Positions 45,514-54,191 of a DNA stretch of 64,000 bases are shown here, piece after piece (position 1 is the stretch's first letter; each line of letters begins with the position of its first letter). The stretch spans positions 1,488,001-1,552,000 of the forward strand of contig NZ_JADPKK010000022.1 of NCBI RefSeq assembly GCF_023073915.1, read 5' to 3'. A model generated the notes under the pieces. That model did not search any database and was not told where the DNA came from. It saw nothing but the letters and a program-made list of their open reading frames with translations. A program made the translations under genes and the position numbers. This stretch comes from Bradyrhizobium sp. 149. GTDB lineage: Bacteria > Pseudomonadota > Alphaproteobacteria > Rhizobiales > Xanthobacteraceae.

Positions 45514-45824
45514 ATGGTCGGTTTCCTCCTCTTTATTTAGCTCCGTAGATCGCATTCGCCGTCAGGTCAGTAGTTGCTCGCGGCCGCCTTGACCAAGCCG
45601 CAAATTCGGCAAGCCTGACGCCTATTGCACCGCGATGTTAATCGCGGCGCAACATTCAAAATGAGACTGGCCGTTAAACCGCGCCGGCTCCGACACGTGC
45701 GCTGCATCCGAGTTCGGTTAGCTTCCATTTCAAGAACCGTCAGCCTCGCCAAGACGCCGCACCGCGCGGCGAACGCGCGAGGTGCGGTAAAAAACCGCGA
45801 TAAGAACGCCCACGGAGGGGAGCA
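45514..45824. other. Control region of the ABC transporter locus
   Basis: About 310 bases. CCGCGAT-GTTA-ATCGCGG (45630-45647) is a perfect 7-base inverted repeat and a candidate operator for the long operon to the right. The region otherwise shows no gene and no clear promoter. Confidence 0.45.
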
Positions 45825-47075
45825 ATGTTGAAAAGCAGTCTAGGACTGATCACGTTGAGCAGCCTGTTACTTTCGGGCACCGTCTTCGCACAGGAGAAGA
45901 TCAAGGTCGGCGTCACCGCGACGCTCGAAGGCACCTACACGGTGCTGGGCGAGGACGGCATCCGCGGATTCCAGACGGCCCTCAACGTGCTCGGCAAGAA
46001 GGTCGGCGACAAGGAACTCGAATTTGTCATCGCCTCGACCGACGCGACGCCAGACTCCGCCGTGCGAGCCGTGCGCAAGCTAATCGAGCAGGACAAGGTC
46101 CAGATCTTGCTGTCGCCGCTGTCCGGAGACGAAGGCATCGCGGTCAAGAATTTCGCAAAGACCCATCCCGAGCTGACCTTCATCAACGCCGCCTCCGGTG
46201 CCCAGGAAACGACCTATGTCGATCCGGCTCCGAACTTTTTCCGCTACAACATGGACGGCGCGCAGTGGCAGGTGGGCCTCGGCAAATACGCATATGAGGA
46301 AAAGAAGTATCGCAAGATCGCGACCGTCGGCGAAGACTACTCCTTCATCTATACGCAAGTGTTCGGGCTCGTGCTCGAGTTCTGCGGCGCCGGCGGACAG
46401 GTCACCAACCGGCAATGGGTGCCGCTCGGCACCAAGGACTTTGCCTCGGTTATCGCCGCGCTGCCCGATGATGTCGATGCCATCTATCTCGGCCTCGGCG
46501 GCGCCGACGCCGTCAACTTCCTGAACCAGTATCAGCAGGCCGGCGGCAAGGCGCATCTGATGGGCGGCTCGATCATGATCGACCAGACCATCCTATCGTC
46601 CAAGGGCAACGCCAAGAACGCGCTGGTCGGCACGCTGGCCGCGAGCGGCCAGGCCGACACCTGGGAGAACCCGAGTTGGCAGAGGTTCGTGAAGGACTAT
46701 CAGGACGCCTTCCCGCCCAACAAGCGCTTCCCGAGCCCATCGCTGCTCGCCACCAACTATTACGGCTCGACCATGGCGCTCATCCTGGCGCTGCGTCAGG
46801 TCAACGGCGATCTCTCCAACAACCAGACCAAATACAAGGAAGCCCTCGCCAAGATCGAGCTCGACGCGCCCAACGGCAAGATCAAGCTGGACTCCAACCG
46901 CCAGGCGATCGGCACCAACTTCGTCACCGAGGTCGTCGACGACGGCAAGGGCGCGCTGTTCTCAAAGGTCGTGAACGTGATCCCGAACGTCAACCAGACG
47001 CTGGGCTACGATCCCGCGGTGTTCGCCAAGATCGGTTTGCCAAGCCGCACAGTACCGGAATGTAAGAAATACTGA
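45825..47075 (+). CDS. ABC transporter substrate-binding protein, Leu/Ile/Val-type family
   Basis: A 416-residue periplasmic receptor of the type-1 LivK fold, with a signal peptide (cleavage near VFAQEK). KVGVTATLEGTYTVLGEDGI and TLAASGQADTWENPSW are family-like. GGAGGGGAGC precedes the ATG. It belongs to the branched-chain amino acid class, which also carries aromatic acids, amides and other small compounds. The hydroxylase and SRPBCC genes downstream suggest the ligand is a catabolic substrate rather than an amino acid. Confidence 0.9.
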   Translation: MLKSSLGLITLSSLLLSGTVFAQEKIKVGVTATLEGTYTVLGEDGIRGFQTALNVLGKKVGDKELEFVIASTDATPDSAVRAVRKLIEQDKVQILLSPLSGDEGIAVKNFAKTHPELTFINAASGAQETTYVDPAPNFFRYNMDGAQWQVGLGKYAYEEKKYRKIATVGEDYSFIYTQVFGLVLEFCGAGGQVTNRQWVPLGTKDFASVIAALPDDVDAIYLGLGGADAVNFLNQYQQAGGKAHLMGGSIMIDQTILSSKGNAKNALVGTLAASGQADTWENPSWQRFVKDYQDAFPPNKRFPSPSLLATNYYGSTMALILALRQVNGDLSNNQTKYKEALAKIELDAPNGKIKLDSNRQAIGTNFVTEVVDDGKGALFSKVVNVIPNVNQTLGYDPAVFAKIGLPSRTVPECKKY

Positions 47076-47105
47076 CGTAGTCTTCGTTCGCGAGCGATGA
47101 CTGAG

Positions 47106-47158
47106 CGGGGAGAGATTTGCAAAGCGCGCGACACGAGCGCCCTTGCATTCTCTCCCCG
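47106..47158 (+). promoter_or_regulatory. Long imperfect hairpin between binding protein and araC-type gene
   Basis: GGGGAGAGA near 47108 pairs with TCTCTCCCC near 47150, and the inner TTTGCAAAG also pairs with CTTGCA. The result is a stem of about 20 bases with a bulge and no T tract. It may stabilise the upstream mRNA or partly stop transcription, letting the abundant receptor be made in excess. Confidence 0.45.
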
Positions 47159-47204
47159 GTTGTTGAACGTTACCAAAAAATGAAGAAGGTTAGGGAGGGA
47201 AGGC

Positions 47205-48032
47205 ATGAGCCGGGCGCTCGCCGTCTTCCACGGCCGCTTTGGCCGGGCGACGGTCTATCAGTTGAACCGTCCTTTCAACATCCACGCGCATCGCGAAGGT
47301 CATTTGATCTTCCATGTCGGCGGGCGGTCTGCATGCATCGATGTCAGCGACGGACGTTACGAGCTCACCGAAAGTTCCGTCGTCGCGGTCAATCCGTGGG
47401 AGCCGCATAATTTCCTGCCGTCCGATCTCGAAGGCGGCGCCGTTTTCTTCGTGCTCTACGTCAATGCGGAGTGGTTCGCGCCCGATGCGCCCGGTGCCGA
47501 CCGCCTGCGCTTCGGCCGTACCCAGTTCACGCGGTCAGTTGCGCTGGACAAGCATATCAGGCACGCAGCAGCCCTCGTTTGCGGCGCCCCCTCGCTCAGC
47601 AGCCTCGACGGCGAGCTGAGAGGTCTGATCGATATCTGTTACGACGAAAGCTGGCAGCAGGCCGCGACCGCGCGCGATCCGCGCGCAAACGGCTCCGTCA
47701 CAGATTTTCGCGTGCGCAAGTGCATCAAGATGATGTCGGAAAGTCCCGGTGCCGAGATCGAGCTCGACACCATCGCGCGCGAATCCGGCTTGTCGCGGCC
47801 GCATTTCTACCGGCTGTTCCGCACCCAGACCGGCGTCACGCCGCATCTCTATCTCAACACGCTGATGATGGAGCAGGCGCTGGAGGCGCTGGTGGCAAGC
47901 GAAGCACCAATCGCCGATATCGGCTTCGATCTCGGCTTCTCGTCGCAGAGCGGATTCACCCGCTTCTTCGCCGCCAATGTCGGCATGGCGCCGACCGATT
48001 ATCGCCGCGCGGCCAAGGTTTTGCGCGCCTGA
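47205..48032 (+). CDS. AraC-family transcriptional regulator
   Basis: A 275-residue regulator. The N-terminal cupin-like part (about 1-150) has RPFNIHAHREGHLIFHV and VVAVNPWEPHNF. The C-terminal double helix-turn-helix has LDTIARESGLSRPHFYRLFR and IADIGFDLGFSSQSGFTRFF. It sits between the receptor and permease genes of the transporter and is the obvious local activator. GGGAGGGAAGG precedes ATG 47205. Confidence 0.93.
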   Translation: MSRALAVFHGRFGRATVYQLNRPFNIHAHREGHLIFHVGGRSACIDVSDGRYELTESSVVAVNPWEPHNFLPSDLEGGAVFFVLYVNAEWFAPDAPGADRLRFGRTQFTRSVALDKHIRHAAALVCGAPSLSSLDGELRGLIDICYDESWQQAATARDPRANGSVTDFRVRKCIKMMSESPGAEIELDTIARESGLSRPHFYRLFRTQTGVTPHLYLNTLMMEQALEALVASEAPIADIGFDLGFSSQSGFTRFFAANVGMAPTDYRRAAKVLRA

Positions 48033-48232
48033 CGGCATGCGAAAAGATACTCACGATCAAGCGCCTCCCCTACAGCCGCATTAGGATGCGCCAAACGCGG
48101 TCCCGAAAAGAGGATCGCGCTCGACAGGGAGCGCACGTTCATGGCAGGGCTTGCGGCCGGCATCGGTCTGCGTGCCCCTTCACACCGCTTGCGGGGTGAG
48201 AGTTGGGGTGACGTGAAGACGGAGCGGCGATC

Positions 48233-49243
48233 ATGACCCGCTTTGTCGAACGCCATCCCGCCTGGGCACTGGTTGTCATGATCGTGATCGCGGTGGCGCT
48301 CTGGCTGATTTTCGCAGTGTGGCCGCAGGGCCTTGAAGATGCGGTCGGCCGCAAGCGGGTCTTCCTCAACGCCCTCTTCAACGGCATCACGCTTGGCGGT
48401 CTCTATTTCCTCGTCGCCAGCGGTTTTACGTTGATCTTCGGCCTGATGCGCAACGTCAACCTCGCGCACGGCTCGCTGTATTTGTTCGGCGGCTATGTCG
48501 GCTACGCCATCAGCGCATCGACCGGCTCATGGGTCCTCAGCTTCATCATCGCTTTCATTCTGACGGCACTGGTCGGTGTCCTGCTCCAGGTCCTCGTCTT
48601 CCGCCGCATGGAGGGCCAGGACCTGCGCCAGACCATGGTGACGATCGGGCTCTCGATCGTGTTCGCCGATTTGATGCTATGGGCCTGCGGCGGGGATTTC
48701 TATCAGATCCAGACCCCGAACTGGCTGATCGGACCTGTGGAGCTGCCGCTGGTCACCGCGATCAAATCATCAGGCGAGCCGGTCTATCTCCGCTATCCCT
48801 TGGTCCGACTCGTGATCTTCGCCGCCTCCGTCGTGATCGGCGTGGCGATGTGGCTGGCGCTCAACCGCACGCGCATCGGCATGATCATCCGCGCCGGCGT
48901 TGACGATCGCGACATCCTGGCTGCGACCGGAGTGCGGATCCAACTCGTCTTCGTGGTGGTGTTTGCGCTCGGCGCCGGGCTCGCCGGCATCGCCGGCGTC
49001 GTCGGAGGAACCTTCCAGTCGCTCTCGCCCGGCGAGGATATCCGCTTCCTGCTCGCCTCCCTGGTTGTCGTGATCGTCGGCGGCATGGGCTCGATCCCGG
49101 GGGCTGCGCTGGGCGCGCTCATCATCGGTCTCGCCGAGCAGCTCGGCTCGGTCTACATCCCGACCTACGCCATCGTCGTGACCTTTCTGATCATGGTGCT
49201 GGTGCTGGCGATCCGGCCGCAGGGCCTGTTGGCGAGGCGCTGA
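48233..49243 (+). CDS. ABC transporter permease, LivH type
   Basis: A 336-residue inner-membrane permease with about eight helices and the family text NGITLGGLYFLVASGFTLIF and GGMGSIPGAALGALIIG. It pairs with the LivM-type permease encoded two bases downstream. An upstream helix (AWALVVMIVIAVALWLIFAV) extends the usual length a little. Confidence 0.93.
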   Translation: MTRFVERHPAWALVVMIVIAVALWLIFAVWPQGLEDAVGRKRVFLNALFNGITLGGLYFLVASGFTLIFGLMRNVNLAHGSLYLFGGYVGYAISASTGSWVLSFIIAFILTALVGVLLQVLVFRRMEGQDLRQTMVTIGLSIVFADLMLWACGGDFYQIQTPNWLIGPVELPLVTAIKSSGEPVYLRYPLVRLVIFAASVVIGVAMWLALNRTRIGMIIRAGVDDRDILAATGVRIQLVFVVVFALGAGLAGIAGVVGGTFQSLSPGEDIRFLLASLVVVIVGGMGSIPGAALGALIIGLAEQLGSVYIPTYAIVVTFLIMVLVLAIRPQGLLARR

Positions 49244-49244
49244 C

Positions 49245-50354
49245 ATGTCCCTTGCTCACGACGCCCGTGTCACGGTTCGTCCCACTGCGGCGGTACAGCG
49301 CTCCAAATTGCGCGGATGGCCGGAGATCGACAATCCGGCGGCCTGGACCATGGCAGCCATTCTCCTGATCATGCCGCTGATCGCCAACGGCTTCTTCCTA
49401 ATCGAGATATTTGCAACCACGCTGATCCTCGGACTCATGGCGCTGAGTCTGATGTTTCTTGCCGGCTATGGCGGCATGGTCAGCCTGATGCAGCTCACCA
49501 TCGCGGGTTTCTCCGCCTATATGGTCGCGGTGTTTGGCGTCAGCGGCAACGCCAATATCAGCCTAGGCTGGCCCTGGTGGCTCGCGGTTCCGATGGCGCT
49601 CGCGCTGGCGACAATCTTCGGCACACTCGGTGGCGCGCTCGCCGTGCGCACTGAAGGCATCTACACCATCATGATCACCCTCGCCATCGGCGCGGCGTTC
49701 TACTATTTCACCAACCAGAACTGGGCGATCTTCAACGGTCATACCGGCATCAATACCGTTGCCACGCCGCATTTCTGGGGCATCAACTGGCGATCCGACA
49801 TTCCCTTCTACTATATCGTGCTCGCGGTAGCCGCGACCTGTTACTTCGCCGTCGACTACGTCGCCCGCGCACCGTTCGGCCTGGCGCTGCAGGGCGTACG
49901 CGACAATCCCCGCCGCATGGCGGCGCTCGGCTTCAACGTCAATGCGCACCGCGTCGCGGCCTACGCCTTCGCGTCCTTCGTCGCGGCGCTGGCCGGGGTG
50001 CTCCAGGTCTGGAATTACCGGCAGATCTCGCCGGGATCCGTGAGCGTAGGAGCCTGCATCGATGTCCTCATCATCGCAGTCGTCGGCGGCATCACGCGGC
50101 CCATCGGACCCTTCATCGGCGCGCTGATCTTCGTGCTACTGCGCACCTTCGCGCTCGACTTCCTGGTCAAGCTGGGGCTCGACGGCAACCGCTTCCGGCT
50201 CCTGATCGGCCTCGGCTTCCTCGCCATCGTGTTCTGGTCCTCGGACGGCGTCATCGGGCTCTGGCAAAGCTGGCGACGCCGCCAACGTTCCGGCGCGGCC
50301 AGTTCAAGCGGACGCCATGACCGAGGCTCTGGCCAAGGATCCAGCCATGGATAG
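49245..50354 (+). CDS. ABC transporter permease, LivM type
   Basis: A 369-residue permease with about ten helices, including GYGGMVSLMQLTIAGFSAYM, GALAVRTEGIYTIMITLAIG and GVRDNPRRMAALGFNV, the LivM EAA-like loop. It overlaps the ATPase gene that follows by 38 bases, so translation is coupled. Confidence 0.93.
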   Translation: MSLAHDARVTVRPTAAVQRSKLRGWPEIDNPAAWTMAAILLIMPLIANGFFLIEIFATTLILGLMALSLMFLAGYGGMVSLMQLTIAGFSAYMVAVFGVSGNANISLGWPWWLAVPMALALATIFGTLGGALAVRTEGIYTIMITLAIGAAFYYFTNQNWAIFNGHTGINTVATPHFWGINWRSDIPFYYIVLAVAATCYFAVDYVARAPFGLALQGVRDNPRRMAALGFNVNAHRVAAYAFASFVAALAGVLQVWNYRQISPGSVSVGACIDVLIIAVVGGITRPIGPFIGALIFVLLRTFALDFLVKLGLDGNRFRLLIGLGFLAIVFWSSDGVIGLWQSWRRRQRSGAASSSGRHDRGSGQGSSHG

Positions 50355-51129
50355 CGTCGCGCAACGTCTCTCTTCCGTTGGCGCCGGAGCGGCACTGGAG
50401 CTGCGCGGCGTGACGCGCCTGTTCGGCGCGCTCGCGGCGCTCACCGATGTCACCATGACCGTTCGCCCCGGCGAACGGCGCGCCGTGCTTGGCTCCAACG
50501 GCGCCGGCAAGACCACGCTGTTCAACTGCATCACCGGCGACTTTCCGCCTTCTTCCGGCACCATCCGCTTCTTCGGCGAGGACGTCACGCACTTCCCCCC
50601 CTACGAGCGCATCCGCCGCGGCCTGCGCCGGACCTACCAGATCTCCGCGCTGTTCCCCGGCCTCACGGTTCAGGACAATGTCTATCTCGCCTGCCGTGGC
50701 GTCTCGCGGGGGCGCTTCTCGTTTCTCCGCCCGGGTCAGAACGACGCGCTGGTGCACGCGGCCGAAACTCTCGTGCAGGCCGTCCATCTCACGGGCGTGA
50801 AGGATCAGCCCGTTGCCGAGCTCGCGCATGGCCAGCAGCGCCAGCTCGAGATCGCGCTGGCGCTTGCCGGCGCACCGCGCTTCGTCCTGTTCGACGAGCC
50901 GGCCGCGGGACTGTCGCCGACCGAGCGCGCCGAGCTGATCGAGATATTGACCTCCCTGCCGGCGCATATCGGCTACATCATCATCGAGCACGACATGGAC
51001 GTGGCGTTGCGCGTCGTCGAGAGCGTCACGATGATGCACAACGGGCGTATCTTCAAGGAAGGCCTACCGCAGGAGATCGAGTCCGATCCCGAGGTGCAGG
51101 AGCTTTATCTCGGAGCTGGCCATGAATGA
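50317..51129 (+). CDS. ABC transporter ATPase, LivG type
   Basis: A 270-residue ATPase with Walker A GSNGAGKTT, the LivG-type QISALFPGLTVQDNV Q-loop, an unusual signature AHGQQRQLEIA in place of LSGGQ, Walker B FVLFDEPAAGL and the switch IIEHDMD. The start could be ATG 50317 or ATG 50347. It overlaps the next gene by 8 bases. Confidence 0.92.
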   Translation: MTEALAKDPAMDSVAQRLSSVGAGAALELRGVTRLFGALAALTDVTMTVRPGERRAVLGSNGAGKTTLFNCITGDFPPSSGTIRFFGEDVTHFPPYERIRRGLRRTYQISALFPGLTVQDNVYLACRGVSRGRFSFLRPGQNDALVHAAETLVQAVHLTGVKDQPVAELAHGQQRQLEIALALAGAPRFVLFDEPAAGLSPTERAELIEILTSLPAHIGYIIIEHDMDVALRVVESVTMMHNGRIFKEGLPQEIESDPEVQELYLGAGHE

Positions 51130-53329
51130 GGTCGGCCGTTCCGCTGCCGCGCTAGAAATCCGGGGCCTCGACGTCTATTACGGCCATTCTCACGCGCTGC
51201 AAGGCGTGGACCTGACACTCGAGGCCGGCGTGTTCTCCGTCGTCGGCCGCAACGGCATGGGCAAGTCCACGCTGTGCAAGGCCATCATGGGCCTGGTGCC
51301 GGTCAGCGGCGGCTCGATCCGCGTCCGCGGCGATGACATCACTCGGCAGCCGCCCGCCCCCATAGCCCGACTCGGCGTCGGCTACGTCCCGCAGGGACGG
51401 CGGCTGTGGCGTTCGCTCAGCGTCGACGAGCATCTGCAGCTCGCCGCCGGCTTACGCCGCGGCGCCTGGACGGTCGAGCGCATCTACAAGACGTTTCCCC
51501 GGTTGGCCGAACGCAAGGATCACGGCGGTGGCCAGCTCTCCGGCGGCGAGCAACAGATGCTTGCGATCTCCCGCGCGTTGCTCACCAACCCGCGGCTCCT
51601 GATCATGGACGAGCCCACCGAGGGGCTTGCGCCTGTTATCGTTGCCCAGGTCGAGGAGATGCTGCTACGGCTTGGCGAGGATGGTGACATGTCCGTACTC
51701 GTGATCGAGCAGAATATCGGCGTGGCGACGGCCGTGTCGCGCAAGGTCGCCATCATGGTCAACGGTCGCGTCAACCGCATCATCGATTCGGCGCGGCTGG
51801 CCGCCGACCGCGCATTGCAGCAGCGCCTGCTCGGTGTCGGATTGCATGCCGAGCTCGATCTCGACGTACCGGCAGCGGGTACGGAGGCGAACCCCACCCC
51901 GCGGCAAACGCCTCCAGGCGGCGCAATCCGCATCTACGTGTCGAACCCGACGCCCCCGACGCGCTGGTCGCAGCCGGTGCCGATCGCCCGCATCGAGGCC
52001 GCCGCCCGCACGTTCTCGACACAGGTGATGCGTCTCGACGAGACGGCACGGCGCGGGCGCGAACCGGCCGCGGCGCAAACGCAGGGCCACCCGGTCGTGC
52101 TGGTCGTCGGTACGCTCGACACCAAGGGCACTGAGCTCCGCTTCATCCGCGACATCATCGCCGGGGCCGGCCTGCGCACGCGATTGGTCGATGTCTCCAC
52201 CAGCGGCAGGCACGCGGCCAGCGACGTCTCCGCTCAGGAGATCGCCTTGAACCATGGTCGGGGCGGAACAGCGGTGTTCGGACCCGACCGCGGTGCCGCC
52301 GTCACCGCGATGGCGGAAGCCTTCGCGAGCTGGCTGCGGCGCCAGAACAACGTTGACGGCGTGATTTCTGCGGGCGGCTCAGGCGCAGCGTCGCTGGTCG
52401 CGCCGGGTATGCGGACCCTTCCTGTCGGGGTGCCGAAGCTGATCATCTCGTCCGTCGCCTCCGGCGACGTCGGGCCCTATATCGGCCCCGCGGACATCAC
52501 CATGATGCATTCGGTCGCCGATGTGCAGGGCCTCAACTCGATCTCGCGCGCCGTGCTCGCCAATGGCGCCCATGCGCTGGCCGGTATGGTCAAGGCGCGC
52601 CTCGATCAGCATGCACGGAAGGATCGTGACGACAGCGGCTTGCCGTCAATCGGCATCACCATGTTCGGTGTCACCACGCCGGCTGTGCAGAGGATCGCGG
52701 CCGATTTGCGCGAGGATTTCGAGTGCATCGTCTTCCACGCCACCGGCGTTGGCGGCCGCTCAATGGAGAAGCTCGTCGATTCCGGACAGCTCGCAGGCGT
52801 CATCGACATCACAACCACGGAGGTCGGCGATCTCCTGATGGGCGGCGTGTTCCCGGCAACCGACGACCGCTTTGGCGCCATCATCCGCAGCCGGCTGCCT
52901 TACGTGGGCTCGGTGGGCGCGCTGGACATGGTGAATTTCGGTGCCCCCGAGACCATCCCGGAGCGCTACCGCGGCAGGAAATTCCACGTCCACAACCCGC
53001 AGGTCACGCTGATGCGGACCACGGCGGAGGAAAACGAGCGCATGGGGCACTGGGTCGCCGATCGGCTCAACCGGATGGCCGGCCCGGTGCGCTTCTTCCT
53101 GCCCGAGGGCGGCGTCTCCGCGCTCGACGCACGAGGACAGCCATTTTGGGATCCGGATGCCGATGCGGCGCTGTTCCGTACGCTGGAGCGGAACGTGCGG
53201 CAGACCGCCAACCGTCAGCTCATCCGCGTCCCCAAGAACATCAACGATCCCGAGTTCGCCTCCACCATTGTCGGCGCGTTCCGAACATTGTTCGGCCGCG
53301 CCGGGGCGCGCCGGAGACTAGCGAGGTGA
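51122..53329 (+). CDS. LivF-type ABC ATPase fused to a Tm-1-like (UPF0261) domain
   Basis: A 735-residue fusion. Residues 1-240 are a LivF ATPase: Walker A GRNGMGKST, signature LSGGEQQML, Walker B LIMDEPTEGL and the IEQNIG switch. A Pro-rich linker (about 250-320) follows. Residues about 325-730 are a Tm-1-like domain starting VVLVVGTLDTKGTELRF, with GGSGAASLVAPGMRTLP, HATGVGGRSMEKLVD and DITTTEVGDLL. Tm-1-like domains are predicted ATP binders. Fusion to a transporter ATPase links uptake with whatever the domain does. The downstream TIM-barrel gene is its usual companion. Confidence 0.9.
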   Translation: MNEVGRSAAALEIRGLDVYYGHSHALQGVDLTLEAGVFSVVGRNGMGKSTLCKAIMGLVPVSGGSIRVRGDDITRQPPAPIARLGVGYVPQGRRLWRSLSVDEHLQLAAGLRRGAWTVERIYKTFPRLAERKDHGGGQLSGGEQQMLAISRALLTNPRLLIMDEPTEGLAPVIVAQVEEMLLRLGEDGDMSVLVIEQNIGVATAVSRKVAIMVNGRVNRIIDSARLAADRALQQRLLGVGLHAELDLDVPAAGTEANPTPRQTPPGGAIRIYVSNPTPPTRWSQPVPIARIEAAARTFSTQVMRLDETARRGREPAAAQTQGHPVVLVVGTLDTKGTELRFIRDIIAGAGLRTRLVDVSTSGRHAASDVSAQEIALNHGRGGTAVFGPDRGAAVTAMAEAFASWLRRQNNVDGVISAGGSGAASLVAPGMRTLPVGVPKLIISSVASGDVGPYIGPADITMMHSVADVQGLNSISRAVLANGAHALAGMVKARLDQHARKDRDDSGLPSIGITMFGVTTPAVQRIAADLREDFECIVFHATGVGGRSMEKLVDSGQLAGVIDITTTEVGDLLMGGVFPATDDRFGAIIRSRLPYVGSVGALDMVNFGAPETIPERYRGRKFHVHNPQVTLMRTTAEENERMGHWVADRLNRMAGPVRFFLPEGGVSALDARGQPFWDPDADAALFRTLERNVRQTANRQLIRVPKNINDPEFASTIVGAFRTLFGRAGARRRLAR

Positions 53330-53332
53330 CCG

Positions 53333-54166
53333 ATGGCCCGGTTTGAACGCGCTGCACTTTTGAAGCGATTCCGCGACATGGCAGGGCGCGGTGAGCCCAT
53401 CGTCGGCGGCGGCGCCGGCACCGGCTTGTCGGCCAAGTGCGAGGAGGCTGGCGGTGTCGACCTCATCGTCATCTACAATTCCGGTCGATACCGCATGGCC
53501 GGCCGCGGCTCGCTCGCGGGATTGATGGCCTACGGCGACGCCAACGCCATCGTGCTGGAGATGGCCGGCGAAGTGCTGCCCGTTGTGACCAGGACGCCGG
53601 TGCTCGCCGGCGTCAACGGTACGGATCCGTTCCGCGACATGGATCTTTTCCTGGACCAGTTGAAGGCGCTCGGCTTCGCCGGCGTGCAGAACTTTCCAAC
53701 CGTCGGCCTTATCGACGGTGTGTTCCGCGCCAATCTCGAAGAGACCGGCATGTCCTATGCTCTGGAGATCGACATGATCGCAAAGGCGCGCGAGAAGGAC
53801 CTGCTGACGACGCCCTACGTGTTCAGCGAAAAGGAAGCCGCCGCGATGGCGATCGCGGGCGCGGATATCATCGTCTGTCATCTGGGCCTGACGACCGGGG
53901 GCACCATCGGCGCGCAGACCGCGCTCAAGCTGAAGGATTGCCCGGCGCGCATCGACACCTGGGCCTCCGCCGCGCTCAGCGTCAATCCGGACATTCTGGT
54001 GCTCGCCCATGGCGGCCCGATCGCCGATCCGGACGACGCCGAGTTCATCATGAAGAACACCCGCTACTGCCACGGCTTTTACGGCGCCTCCTCGATGGAA
54101 CGGCTGCCGGTCGAGCGGGCGCTGACGGATCAGGCGCGCAAGTTCAAGGCGATCGGCGCGCGATAA
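53333..54166 (+). CDS. PEP-hydrolase-like TIM-barrel protein (Tm-1 companion)
   Basis: A 277-residue barrel with GGGAGTGLSAKCEEAGGVDL, YNSGRYRMAGRGS, NFPTVGLIDG and HLGLTTGGTIG, matching the phosphoenolpyruvate hydrolase-like family. In the plant protein Tm-1 this barrel is fused behind the UPF0261-type domain that here ends the upstream gene. The four-base gap implies one operon. The reaction is unknown; the fold suggests a carbon-carbon or phosphoester hydrolase. Confidence 0.85.
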   Translation: MARFERAALLKRFRDMAGRGEPIVGGGAGTGLSAKCEEAGGVDLIVIYNSGRYRMAGRGSLAGLMAYGDANAIVLEMAGEVLPVVTRTPVLAGVNGTDPFRDMDLFLDQLKALGFAGVQNFPTVGLIDGVFRANLEETGMSYALEIDMIAKAREKDLLTTPYVFSEKEAAAMAIAGADIIVCHLGLTTGGTIGAQTALKLKDCPARIDTWASAALSVNPDILVLAHGGPIADPDDAEFIMKNTRYCHGFYGASSMERLPVERALTDQARKFKAIGAR

Positions 54167-54191
54167 CGCCGAAAGGTCGAGGGAGGGAAAC

